A stretch of DNA of 64,000 nucleotides from Rhabditophanes sp. KR3021. Its lineage: Eukaryota > Nematoda > Chromadorea > Rhabditida > Alloionematidae. The translations under genes were made by a program, and so were the position numbers. Within the stretch, counting starts at the first letter, position 1, and the number at the start of each line of letters is the position of its first letter. The stretch covers positions 1,984,001-2,048,000 of the forward strand of contig CAUJLY010000005.1 in NCBI GenBank assembly GCA_963281155.1. The letters are read 5' to 3'. Below are positions 11,235-23,004 of the stretch, piece by piece. A model generated the notes under the pieces. The model searched no databases and was not told the DNA's origin. It saw nothing but the letters and a program-made list of their open reading frames with translations.

Positions 11235-12159
11235 AACTCCGTGATAATATTATGCATAACAATTATTGCAGCTGATAAGTAGGGAAATTTGAGTTTTATG
11301 TGCATAATAATTCATTTAAAATAATGCGTTGTAAAGTGTGTCCTTAAAATTGCTATTCAGTTGCAAAATAAAAAATCTTTTATTAAAATAGTGGTTTTTA
11401 TTTATGCCGTTAATTTGTCAATAATTCAAACACCTTAATGTGCGCACATAAATACATAATCTTGCATTTTTTTAATAAGCAGTAAAGAAGATGTATTGCA
11501 ACAGTTTTCATGATGAAACTGATATAATTTTTAGTATTTTGTCTTGGAAAATTGCGTTATCAACAAAAGTTATGGTTGATGAATGGGTGGTACATTGTAA
11601 GGGTTGTATAACGATATTTCAATATGTGTTTCAGAAGGTTAAGACTGCATTCAATTCCAATTTCTCATTTTGATTGAACATACATTGTTGCTTTTTAAAT
11701 TTTGATTAATATTCGTGCTTTCTGCACATAATAAGGGATATTAATATAATGCTTGGATGTTTTTTCAGGAAGGAGTCTAATAATTTTCATACTGATTTGT
11801 CTTTACAAATTTGTGTGAATATAAAGTGTTCATTCAAAGATATCAAATGGTTTTTTAAGAGAAGATCATTTGCAAATGCTGGTTTATAAAGGAATTGCAG
11901 TGAATATTCAACACGTTAGGACTGATTTCAACATTTCCTCGAGAACTTCAAGTCAATGTTTTTACGTCGTGAGTGTAATAATTGAATAAATTAAAACTAT
12001 TCCCGATAAAATGCTTGAATATGATATTTAACTATTTAATAATTAGTGATACAATTACAGAAGTTGTCTTTATATGTGTACAAACTTGATCAAACGCTTT
12101 TATGTTTTAATACTAAAACACTGTAATTCATAATTTTTCTTACTATCCAAGACATAAAA

Positions 12160-12186
12160 GTAATTAAGCAGAATCTCCGTAATTAC
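12160..12186 (+). repeat. 27-nt imperfect palindrome, copy 4
   Basis: Perfect arms GTAATTA and TAATTAC around a 13-nt loop that contains GAATCTCCG. Preceded by CTTACTATCCA and followed by TATGCAT at 12208. Together with copy 5 this defines the element. Confidence 0.55.
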
Positions 12187-12888
12187 AAAATTTTCTCAAC
12201 GTTAAGATATGCATCAATGTCTTGTAGTAGAGTGTATTTGGAATTTTGCTTTCGACCAAAAAATAATGCGGCTATTTTCAATTTTGAATAATTCAAAAGC
12301 TATTAATGTTCTTGGAAGTCAAAAATGTAATTGAGGTTTTTAAAAGAATGCTACTCTTTTTGTGTGGATCTGATAGATTAATATTTAGGCTGGAAGTTTA
12401 TCACCATGCATGACAATTAATTGAAACAAATGCTTTAAATCCAGCTTTAGTATAATTAAGAAGATATATTTGTTTTCATGATGTACTCTACCAAAAAGTG
12501 TCTAACATATTTGTCTTTGAAGATTGCTTCGTTGTTCAACTCTGTATACAAATATAACTCCAATAACACTTTAATTGTCTATCTTCCTAAAAGTTCACTT
12601 TATTTCTCTTGCTATGCTTGAATTGAATATCCATATGTCTTCAGTTAAATAAGCCATAATAAAGTAAAAACTTAGAAATATTTGTGGCAATCGCAATTAA
12701 TTAAAACCCTTGCAATCATAATTGCAGATGATTGGATAAATCATTTTTCATTTAATAATTGATTTTACTTCTACTATTATCATTGAACCACGTATTCTGA
12801 TTTATGAAAGTTCATGCAAATACACATATATGCGCTTTATGTTGATTAAGTTTTAATTGATGATTTTGCTTATTATCCAGGCACAATA

Positions 12889-12915
12889 GTAATTAGGTGG
12901 AATGACCATAATTAC
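12889..12915 (+). repeat. 27-nt imperfect palindrome, copy 5
   Basis: Perfect arms GTAATTA and TAATTAC with a 13-nt loop, as in copy 4; loop core is diverged (GAATGACCA). Preceded by CTTATTATCCA and followed by TATGCAT at 12932. Roughly 60 bp around it align with copy 4 by eye. Confidence 0.55.
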
Positions 12916-15519
12916 AAAGAATGATAAAATATATGCATAAAAAAGCTATTAAAGTAATCGACTTGCAAAATGCATCTAAATCTAACATTTAGCTGATGCA
13001 TCGTGTAAGATCTTCGATTTATATTTTCAGTGCTGCATTCTTTTAACTAAACTGTAAAACCAATAAGATGAATGCGTCAAATTTCAGATTTGCTTAATGT
13101 TGGAGTATTATCATTTAAGGCTTGAAATGTATATTGAAACTGCCTAGTTGTTGAATGAATTATGTTTATTAAATAGATAAATGCTTATAAATGACAAGAA
13201 TATAGATATTTCAATTATTGCTTTATTTAAATGTAATAATATCCGCCAAACAACGTCAACCAATGCGATTACTAAATAATGAATAACTTTTATTATTTTC
13301 TTCTCTAAGCTTAATACCCTAAAGCACAAATCTAGTCTTCAAGGTATTTAATTTTTACTCATTTAAGAACATGATGAACTATGCAAGAAAGTAAAGTACA
13401 ACATTGGTGATCACAAGAAATATAACATGTCCTGAATCTCATAACATAGCTGAGAAGTTTCATTCTAAACTGCAAATCCATAACCGACCATTAATAACAA
13501 GATTTCCATTTGTTTGATAAGTTTTTCTGAATTTTTGTTTTATAATTCGACATATAGAAACAATAAATAAATTAGAGCAATTTAAACTTACCAGCATGAA
13601 AATAATGCTATATCAAAATATCAATCTTACAGCATAACAAACGAGAATTTTAGTTATGAAAATCATTCTCTCAAAGACCTCTGAATTCTCTGAACCGAAA
13701 ATGGAAACGGGGGTTCTTTGTGTTGTTGAAGATAAGTTTTGTTATTTAAATAAAAGTTGATTTAAAGAAAATCAGTTATTTATTACACAAAATAAATGTA
13801 ATAAAATGATTTAATATATGTAAGGCTTTATTTATGCTTTTATTATGTGAAATATTTTAATTGTAATATGCTTTCCTATTTTAATCATTATTAATATCTA
13901 TCTGCAATATGATCTTGACGTTCTTATTAATTGTGTTAAATCAGCTTGCACATTTTTTATTAACATTGATAAAGACTAAACACCTTATTTCTAACCTAGT
14001 CGAGCTGTAACCAAAGATGTGTTATAATCAAGTCTACCACATACATTATTGGGTCTATGAAGAAGATTATTACCGGTATAGTAAAGAATTTATTCTTCAC
14101 AATGATAATAACTAATGGCTGATTTTTATCCCGAGACTTCAAAACCAAAATATAAAAATATGATTTTAAGCAATCCATCCATAAAGACAGGTTGGATTAT
14201 CAAATGTATTAAATCGCGTAATATTGATGTCTTGCTTAAACAGTAAAATAGTTAAGCTGTTGTATTGCAAACTATCATGCTATTTAAAATCATAATGGCG
14301 TGGAAAATATTCTGCTTCTTTTATGCCGAAGGTAGAAGATTCATAATATACGCGATACCTTTCAATTAAGTTATTGGTCAGCGTTTTTTTGTGGAGGGAA
14401 TTAAAAAATGATCTCCACTCACATTAACTGGTCAACCAACTCCCAAACTGATATTATTACCTATTATATTACAAACTATCTCTGAGATTTCAATATTTCT
14501 TTTCATTTAAACTAACCAATGGTTTTGTGATAAAGTTTAAGTAATTATGTATAACAATTTTATTTAGAGCCTATATAAGAAAAGACAGATTTGTTGGTTT
14601 TTCAGCATTAATTAAAGATTAAATTTAACTATAAAGTGCATTAATAAGAATCTAATCACGTCTCAATAAGTATGCCACCCAAAATCTAATAGCAGGAAAC
14701 AATGTGTTCCTGTTAAATATTAAATCATATTATATTTTCAGCTAATTACATCTCTAATTCCACTATAAAAAGCTTTTTTCAAATTCGAGATGATCATAAG
14801 AATGCAGAGCTACAAAAAAGATTTCCTTTAAAAGCAAATTACGTATGTTTTTCCCCAATCCATTTGATAAGTATTTTTGTAGTTATTAAGACTGGCACTT
14901 TATTAGTGACAACATTTTAATAAACTTTAAATCTGTCACGCTATCAAATATATTTGTCAATTGTTGCTGGACAAACAAAATTATTTATAAAAAAGTACGG
15001 CAAAAAAGTTTGCCCGCAAACATATTTCATCCCTAATTGTAATGATCTCTTACTTAAAAAGATCAAACGGTTTATATAATTGAACAAAATTTGAATAGCT
15101 ATAGAAGCACCTCTTGTCCTTTTCATTTTTTTAATTAAGAACAACAACAAAACACATTTTTAACTCCTACATTATATCTTATTCCTAATTTAATTATATG
15201 CACTTATTGTACTTTTTGCATTTAAATGACGATAAAACAGATCATGACTAGTGTCCCACCCAGATTTTTGTCTACACGTTGCTTTTTGTTTCCAATATTC
15301 GGGTTCCGCAAACTATCATAGCCTCCGATTATATTTCACTCAACTCACAGTCCAATTTTGGTCCTTTCTCTATAGCTTCCCATAATTCAATTTGCCATCC
15401 TATTTTCTTATTTTGTTGCATCTATTTCCCACTGTGCTCTACATTTACTTCATATCTCTCTATCATTACTGCAACAAACGTGTCAATTTTATTACATTCT
15501 ATTTCATTTTAGTTTTACA

Positions 15520-16502
15520 ATGGGAGGTATGATGAGTTATTTTCGTAGCTTATTCGGAAGCCGAGAATTAAGAATCCTGATCCTTGGCTTAGATGGTGCT
15601 GGAAAGACGACTATTCTATACAGACTGCAAGTTGGAGAAGTCGTCACCACAATTCCCACTATTGGTTTTAACGTCGAGCAAGTCACTTATAATAATCTCA
15701 AATTTCAAGTATGGGATCTTGGAGGTGAGTTCATATTAAAAAGAATTTTTGGCAAAAACGTTGTACCTTGGTTATTTGCCCACTAGTTTACTTCATATAA
15801 TATGGTGGAGGCGCGTGTATTCGTAATCTAAATAAAGTTTGTCATTTGTAGTTAGACCTATCAGGGTGCCATTAGGAGCTGGTGTTACCTTAAAAGTTCA
15901 GCTAAATAGACAAATATTTACTAGCCTTGCAAGTGATTATTTATAATACATAATTAGATCATTAAACTATAGAGTTTTTAGCTTTGAATTAAATATATAC
16001 ACTTTGATTTAGTTTAAGTTTGAGTATATCCTAAAAGTGTTGCTGGAGTACTATTTTGTGATATTTAAAATTAAATATTGGTGTATTTATATAATTTGTA
16101 CATGATTGGGTCATTTTAGGGCAAACATCAATAAGACCTTATTGGAGATGCTATTACTCAAATACCGATGCCATTATTTATGTAGTTGATTCATCTGACA
16201 AAGATCGTGTCGGTATTTCGAAGCAGGTAAGGTAATTATTACCTATTATCATTTATTGACAAATTTATTTTAAGGAATTACTTTCAATGCTCGAGGAAGA
16301 AGAATTAAAAAATGCCGTATTAATGGTTTTGGCAAATAAATGTGATATTGCTGGTGCTTTGACTGAAGTAGATGTTTTTAATGCCTTAGGTTTAGCCAAC
16401 ATCAAAAATAGGACTTTGCAAATATTCAAGACGTCCGCTTCTAACGGAACTGGATTGAACGATGCAATGGAATGGCTAGCCAACAATCTAAAGGGAACTT
16501 AA
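15520..16502 (+). CDS. ARL1: ARL1, ARF-like small GTPase of the trans-Golgi
   Basis: Three exons (15520-15724, 16120-16226, 16275-16502), 179 residues. The protein is near-identical in layout to animal ARL1: MGG start with Gly2 for N-myristoylation, P-loop GLDGAGKTT, switch [31 protein letters not shown] switch [14 protein letters not shown] (normally NKQD), and [14 protein letters not shown]1-GTP recruits GRIP-domain golgins to trans-Golgi membranes. Intron 1 is 395 bp, long for this window, and I see nothing in it. A U-rich acceptor (CATTTCATTTTAG) ends 7 nt before the ATG, consistent with trans-splicing. SCYL3 starts 242 bp after the stop on the same strand. Confidence 0.96.
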
Positions 16503-16744
16503 TAAACTGTCCTTCAGTACATTATATCGGCAAATGCCGATTGAAAGCGAGCTTTCATTGTCCATATTCAAACAAAATATATTTCAATCCATCTAAATAT
16601 TATTTATATATCTGTTTTATAAAATACTGATTCATAAAATCAAATTTGATTGTCATTTATTACTATTTTGGTAAATACCATTCACTACTTTTAACAATTT
16701 AATACTTTGAATATATAGTTGATTTGTAATGATTTATAGTATTC

Positions 16745-18504
16745 ATGGGGGCCAATGGCAGTTTCTTGGGAAAAGACACCACTATCGGAGAGCCCTTAAT
16801 CATTAAAAATACTATATGGGATTCGATTAACCATTGTGTAAAATATGACCTTAGAGATAACAAACGGGTTCCTATCAAAAATTATTTGATATTTTCAAAG
16901 AAATTTAATTCCAAGGATTCATTGCACGAAAGTTGTTCAAATGCAGTCAAGGTTGGCAATTAAGGGCATAATTTAAGTAATAAAATTGTTTTATAGAACC
17001 TCAAGATTCTTAGGCACCCTAATATTTTAGAGTATGTGCATTCTACAGTCACTAAGAATCAACTATATCTGGTCACAGAAAGTGCTGTCAATTTGAATAG
17101 TATCTACAACACTCTTAGTAATTTTGATATTTTAGCTGGTCTCCATCACATCCTTGAGGGATTAATATTTCTCGAAAAAACAGCTAACATGAGACATAAT
17201 TCTATCTCATTGGACTCAATTTTCGTCTTGCCTTGTGGTCGCTGGGTTTTAGGAAATTTCGAACAAGCATCCGTCATTAATGACCAGCAAAACAACGACA
17301 TTAAGGCATACGGAGATTTATTGCAACATTTCCTAATAACAGTCACCAAGATAATTGATGCTAAATCCAACCAACTGATGGAAGATCTTATATATACTTT
17401 AAAGGATGAATCCAGCATAAGGTTCACTCAAATTTATGAAAAATACCAAGAAGCGTTTAACAACAAATATTTGTATATCTATGAATTCATCAAGCATTTG
17501 CCTATGAAAACGTTCTCGCAAAAAGAGGAATTTTTTACCACTTTAGTTCACGACTTGAAAGCTTTGCCGAATCAGCTTATAGCTGAAAGATATGTTGATC
17601 TTTTATTCGAGCCAACTATGTGGGTAGAACCACTAGCCGATGAATATTTATTTCCTCAATACTTTGAAATTTTGGAAAAAGGAGGAATTTATAATCGTGA
17701 AAATTTCAAAGCTTTTTTGGTTCCTGCGATAATCAAGCAATTTGAGATTACTGAAATTGGACGACGATTAATCTTGCTTAAGTATTTTCCAACTTATGCT
17801 AGATATATTGATGCTGCTTTAATTCAGGAACTATTATTGCCAAAAATACTAATAGGATTGCAGGATGAAAGAGTTGAAATCGTTTCTGCCACATATCTTT
17901 GCATGTCTTTCTTGGTTACCCTTTTACCTCCACGAGTTGTAACAGGTATCAGGCCTAGAAGGGCATTTGTTGATGGTCGTTTGAAACCAGCTCATTTACT
18001 TCCTTTATCTTTTTTTCCCAAAGATGTGGATCAAGATGAAATATCCAATGTCCAAGAAGACGTAAAAACGGATAGTGAAGAGTTTGATCAAAGCTCGGCA
18101 CTTGAAACTAAGTCAGACAATGTGAGCGATGGTGTCATAAATTCCATTTCAGCTTTGCAATCGAAATATTCGACTCCATCCCCCGCTAAAAAAATTAATA
18201 TTGTTGAAGATATAGATTACTTTCACGATATGGAGCCTGATGTTAAAGATGCTCTAACTCTTGAAGAAATATTAGCCGAAAGAGCAGCCGCAGAAGGCAA
18301 GTCGATCTTGCCGCCAGCCAAAACCAAAACCATTCCAGCCAAATTCACTTTAACTGCAACCAATGATTCTGCTGACGTAGGATCTGATAGTGCTTGGTTA
18401 TCAGATTCAGAGGATCTTATAATTAATGTAAGCTATCATTAAATTTATCTATATTATCTTTTATTTAGGACATCGGTGACAAGTTTTCTCCAACCAACCT
18501 CTAA
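16745..18504 (+). CDS. SCYL3: SCYL3-like pseudokinase (PACE-1 family)
   Basis: Three exons: 16745-16951, 16997-18427, and a final 36-bp exon 18469-18504; 557 residues. The pseudokinase part keeps the family signature NLKILRHPNILEYV and the degenerate catalytic region (MRHNSISLDSIFVLPCGRW) without HRD or DFG, followed by the HEAT-like region (PTYARYIDAALIQELLLPKI, GLQDERVEIVSATYLCMSFL). The MGANGS start offers an N-myristoylation site as in vertebrate SCYL3. The C-terminal 120 residues are acidic and probably disordered. If intron 2 is not removed the frame ends at 18442 instead. SCYL proteins act as scaffolds in Golgi/ER trafficking; SCYL1 and SCYL2 fit less well. A U-rich acceptor (GATTTATAG) ends 5 nt before the ATG. 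Confidence 0.85.
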
Positions 18505-19472
18505 TTTATCTATATTAAATGTGTAAAATTGCCTTATCTTTTCCACCGATAACTTTAAAATATAATAAATTATTACTCTATCAATAATACATGTCTTCAT
18601 TTCTCTAACATTCTGATGCCGTTTTTATGTGCATAGCGATGAATTTCTGCATTCATGTGTGTGCATACATTTTATATCTTTATAGTGGGTTGAGTTAGAT
18701 ATTTAAATAACGAATAGTTTTTGTGATAAAGTAAAGATTTAGCATCTTCTGCTAATTCGAAGAGACTTCCTCCAAATTAGTTTACAGTTCATTTCCTACA
18801 ACGACTGTTGACTGGGAAAAGCAAGCAGCATTATTGCTATTGTCATTCCTACTAAACGACTTTACACGATCTCATATTAATTATATGCGCGTTTTGTATC
18901 TAACATCATTAATATACTATATTATATTCCTATTTCCATATCTAACCTCTAATTGTTTTAGGCTTTTGTAAAGAAGACGGTCTAAATTGTAAATTCATAC
19001 AGTTTTAGAGATAACAAAAAGTGCTAAGTTGAAAATCGTTTTCTTGTGCCTTTGAAGTTTGTTATTGCTTGGACTCATTGGTTATCTACAATCAGTCTTA
19101 AAAGGATTTTTACTATAAGAATTTCTTTACCAATTCTAAATATTAACTTTTAGATGTTGAAAAAATAGCTATTTTTATTTGTTCAATTACCGCTTTAGTA
19201 ATTTGTTTTTCAAGACAAGAAACCTCTTTCCAAAGGCAAACCCTTACTCCGACCAGTCATTACTCAATAGAAGATTCGATTTCCCAAAAGGACACACTAA
19301 ATCTCTCTATTATATCACCCACCCCCTTTTACAAAGATTTTCTGTGGAAACACGTTTACTTGAGCAACGTAAACAAGTATAGTAACAATCTATTTTAACA
19401 AACTGTTGCCTATTTATAATACAAGGTTTACAAGAGATCAATAAATAATAAGGCAACATCACACTTCTTGGC
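18505..19472. other. intergenic gap SCYL3-INTS3
   Basis: About 970 bp with small open frames of no recognisable character and a possible acceptor (ATTGTTTTAG at about 18951-18960). It may hold a 5' UTR exon of INTS3. I see nothing else. Confidence 0.45.
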
Positions 19473-22400
19473 ATGCTAATGGACCTTTTAATCAAAAGCG
19501 AGCCCATACTTTCGCATTTCTTCAACTTTACTTCGGATTACCATAGTTGCGAGCGTAATTTTGAAGCAGTAAGTTATTGTCAGGATTACTAACTTTATAT
19601 AAAACTTTATTTATAGATTTGGAAACAATTGTTTGCTAGCTTGAATAGAGTAACTGAAAAATTAAGTCCGGATGAAAGTGTCAGATATATTACGGAAACT
19701 GTGATAAAAGACGCTCCTGATCAAAAGACCCGAACTGAGAGATATGGGGAGTGCTGTGGAGTTTATCTATACGTTAACATTGTTAATCATGAACATAGAT
19801 CCAAGGTAAAATTTGTTAATTGCCATCTGATTTATCATCTATTTTTTAGTGGAAAGAGATGTTTCTTCTGCTAGCAGCCAAAGACATGGAATGGTACAAT
19901 GCTCTAGCATCGACGATGAATATGCTAATTATGGAATATTTCCACTGGCTAAGTAATGACTGTCGATTCGAGTTGCTAAGTATTTGTGAAACTGTGATGG
20001 TACCAGGGAAACCAGAGAAAGCAATCGTGTGTCTAATTACTTTCTTGTCTCAACTTAATTCAGGAGACGTCGATCGTGGTAAAGACAACGCCAATTTCGC
20101 AAGAGAATACTGCTCCATGCTTCTCAAACATCAATCGGCTGAAATTTTTGATATCAATCCTTCTACACATTTCACAAATATCCTCGTTTTGGTCCTAAGC
20201 AGGCTTGTTACCGAAGTTGCAAAGGAAAATACGCTAGAAGAGCTTATGAAGATGCCGATACTTCAATTGCTGCAATTTTGTTTGACGGCAAACATATTAA
20301 ATTGCGTGTATTTTGGGCGAGATTTAATATTATGTCTTAACAAAATTTCCAAAATTCCGATATTTGCGGCCATCCAAAAGGATATTTTGGCTTCTATAGA
20401 AAATCCACCAAAGCCTATTTATAAAGACTTTACCAGAATATATTCAACTCTAACTCCTCTACAGGTTAATTTCTACAGAATTTCATTCAATTTGTACAAG
20501 AAAGTTAGATTTCTTATGACACACATGCCTCCAACAGAATTAAGTGAGAAGCATTTGGAAATGTTCACTAGTGGATCTCTAATGAGCAAGGATTACCTTT
20601 CTATCAAGTGCGAACTGGTCAGATACGTGTCAGCAGTCGATAATAATTTGAAAGAAGCTCTTCCCCAGAGGAGGAAAGACTTTATATTATTCATATTTTC
20701 GACCCTCAAAGATCCATTCGAGTTTAAGCAAATAGTGCATTATTTAATCTATGATTTGCTCTTTACATTTGAGGATAGTCCAGCTGTATGTCCAGTGTTT
20801 CCTGTCATCTTCCAAGTTTTGGTTCATTTACAACTTCAAGGAGATCAGAATGTCATCGGAGGAATTTGGGACACCATTTTCAGTATTGCCAACTCCTTTA
20901 AAGAACCTTCTTATTGCTACAAAAGTCTAGCAACTCAATTGATGAAGTGTAATGACCCAAAGAATCCTGGCTTGCCCCAAGCGTTTTTTGAAAATGGAAG
21001 ATATGATATGAAATTAAAAAACTTAATTTACCAACATTTCAATAGCTTTATTCCTCTTACCAATCCTGGATCAATCTTACCCAACAAAACAGCAATCAAT
21101 TTGATGATGAAAGGTGAATCTACAAATCCACGTCATGTTATTAAAGCAAAGACTCTATCGACTATAGACAAAAAATTGGTATCTGCTTCAATCGCTGCTG
21201 ATAATGGATTGAAAAAGAACATCTTAAGCAGGAGCCTTCAACCAACAAACATGTTTTTTAATAATGGTAATAAGAAAGAAAAACCAATCGGAAGTATCGA
21301 AGAAGCCAAGAATTCCCTTTTTGCCTTAGACGATAAGAAGAACAATGGGAAGGAAGAAAACAACACTACCAGTGGCGATGAAAGTGATGAATTTGACACC
21401 TTAACAAATCAATTACCACCTAGTCTAAAGAATTTGCTAAATGAAATTAACGATGTTCTTCCTGGAAGTACTCAATCAGCTGGGGTTTTGATGATTCAAC
21501 TATTACGTGTATTTACTGAATGCTCCGAAAGTGACCAAGAATCACATATGGAAACTTTTGCGGTATCATTAAATAAATTATTCACCAAATTCTTTAATGA
21601 AAAAAGTTATTTGCCCAAGAAAGTATCAAAGGAAACGTTGCAGCTTTTCTTCCAACATCCCGTGTTTGTTATATTTAGACAATTGTATCATTGCTTGCCA
21701 CAAGACACTTCAAGACGGTCATTGCTTCAGCTGATGTCTGTGTTAGTCGAACATCAAAAGAGAATCGGATACTTATTGTTGTTTTTTGTAAAAGAAGAAT
21801 ATGCCGAAAGCAAATCTCACACGGGATTGTCAATATACAAGGACCTTTCGAAAGAATTGGATATTGACTTGGAGAAGATGCTTGAAGATGATCTCAAAAA
21901 TTGCCATTTCGATGACTATAGTCTATTTTTTTATCTTATACCATTCCTCTTTAACAGTTTTCAAACCGAAGTTATGAAATCCACTGCTATTTATGAGTTG
22001 ATATTTACTTATGTCGATCCGGGTGAACTTACAAAACTATCTGCAATGATTCTCCATAATGATATTACGTTCTTCAACCGTTCCAATGTTCCAACTCTCG
22101 CCCTTAACTCGTTTGAATGGCCAGTTTATGCAAGGCGAAATTTGTGGGAAATGATAAATTGCGAGGGAGTTCCTTTGGATTGGATAACTACATCAATTGC
22201 TAAGATTAATCATCTAGATACTGTTGCCGCGAGAGGGATCTTCTTGATGATTCGGAGACAAGAGAAGGCTCCTACACTTGGATTTGTGCGGAATATTATG
22301 ATGAGGCCGAGGAATGATACACTGGCTCCAACGATGCTTAAGTTATTATTAGAAGATGACGATTATCAAGGGAAATTTATCATTCATGTTGGTGCGTTGT

Positions 22401-22819
22401 TGGATAAAGCGTTTAATGCAAGTGACTTTTTTGAATCAAAGGACAAGGAGGCCAGTAAAAAAGTTACTTTGGACATAATGTATTCACACATTGATGCCTT
22501 CAGATCGACTTTCTCGGGTGAAAACACTACAAATGGAACATCGAACGAAGTTGTAGATGCCTTCTTCGCCGATAGACAGATCAAAAAGCATTTCAGTGAA
22601 TTAAGGACCAGTACAAAGTCTCTCAAATTCAAGGCTAAATACTCAAATTTCCTAAATAGTATTTCGAGTTATCTAAAAGGCTGTAACGACGACTCCGATG
22701 GCGCAGAAGAAGAAGAAATTTCAAATAAGCGTTCAAGAACTAGAAACGGCAATACGAGTGAACAAAAGCAAAAGCGTAGAAAAGTTGAATACGAGGAAAG
22801 TACTGATGACAGTGATTAA
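19473..22819 (+). CDS. INTS3: Integrator complex subunit 3
   Basis: Three exons: 19473-19568, 19617-19805, 19850-22819; 1084 residues, close to vertebrate INTS3 (about 1040). Conserved segments occur in the expected order: WKEMFLLLAAKDMEWYNALA (vertebrate CYRDLALVSRDGMNCVLMK), YLSIKCELVRYVSAVDNN, FTFEDSPAVCPVFPVIFQVL, HQKRIGYLLLFFVK, LPPSLKNLLNEINDVL, NSFEWPVYARRNLWEMINCE, and an acidic-basic tail with a KR-rich nuclear localisation signal ending in DDSD. Mostly alpha-helical repeats. INTS3 is part of the Integrator snRNA-processing and transcription-attenuation complex and of the SOSS single-strand DNA complex in the nucleus. The start is the first Met after an in-frame stop at 19449; M at 19479 is equally possible. 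Confidence 0.93.
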
Positions 22820-23004
22820 TTATTTTATAACCCGTTTTTAAGTTTAATCTAGTATTATTTTTTTAATAAATTTGTAATCTTTTGGGATCGTAGAAAAACT
22901 TGTAGTGTGTAAATTTGTACACTTGTACTGAATATGAAAATGTTGTGTTTTTCTGTATTCAAGTATTAACTTCCTTATATTACTCTTTTTATTACAAAAC
23001 TTTA

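Larger units (their letters stand above)
9041..15519. other. 6.5-kb gene-free block, ATGCAT-rich in its first 4 kb
   Basis: No protein-coding signal on either strand; the short open frames at 10339, 11491, 13144, 13996 and 14944 show no recognisable motif. Between 9141 and 13001 the palindrome ATGCAT occurs eleven times (9141, 9361, 9814, 10031, 11113, 11252, 12209, 12404, 12933, 12970, 12996), with little or none in the following 2.5 kb. The same stretch holds five related 27-nt elements. It could be a long non-coding locus, a decayed repeat array or a regulatory block for ARL1 downstream. Confidence 0.55.

Noticed and set aside
15279..15512. 77-codon frame just upstream of ARL1
   Set aside because: Pyrimidine-rich 5' flank read in frame; overlaps the probable trans-splice acceptor of ARL1.
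19179..19382. 67-codon frame as the first exon of INTS3
   Set aside because: No homology to the INTS3 N-terminus and no donor linking it in phase; the ATG at 19473 gives a consistent model.
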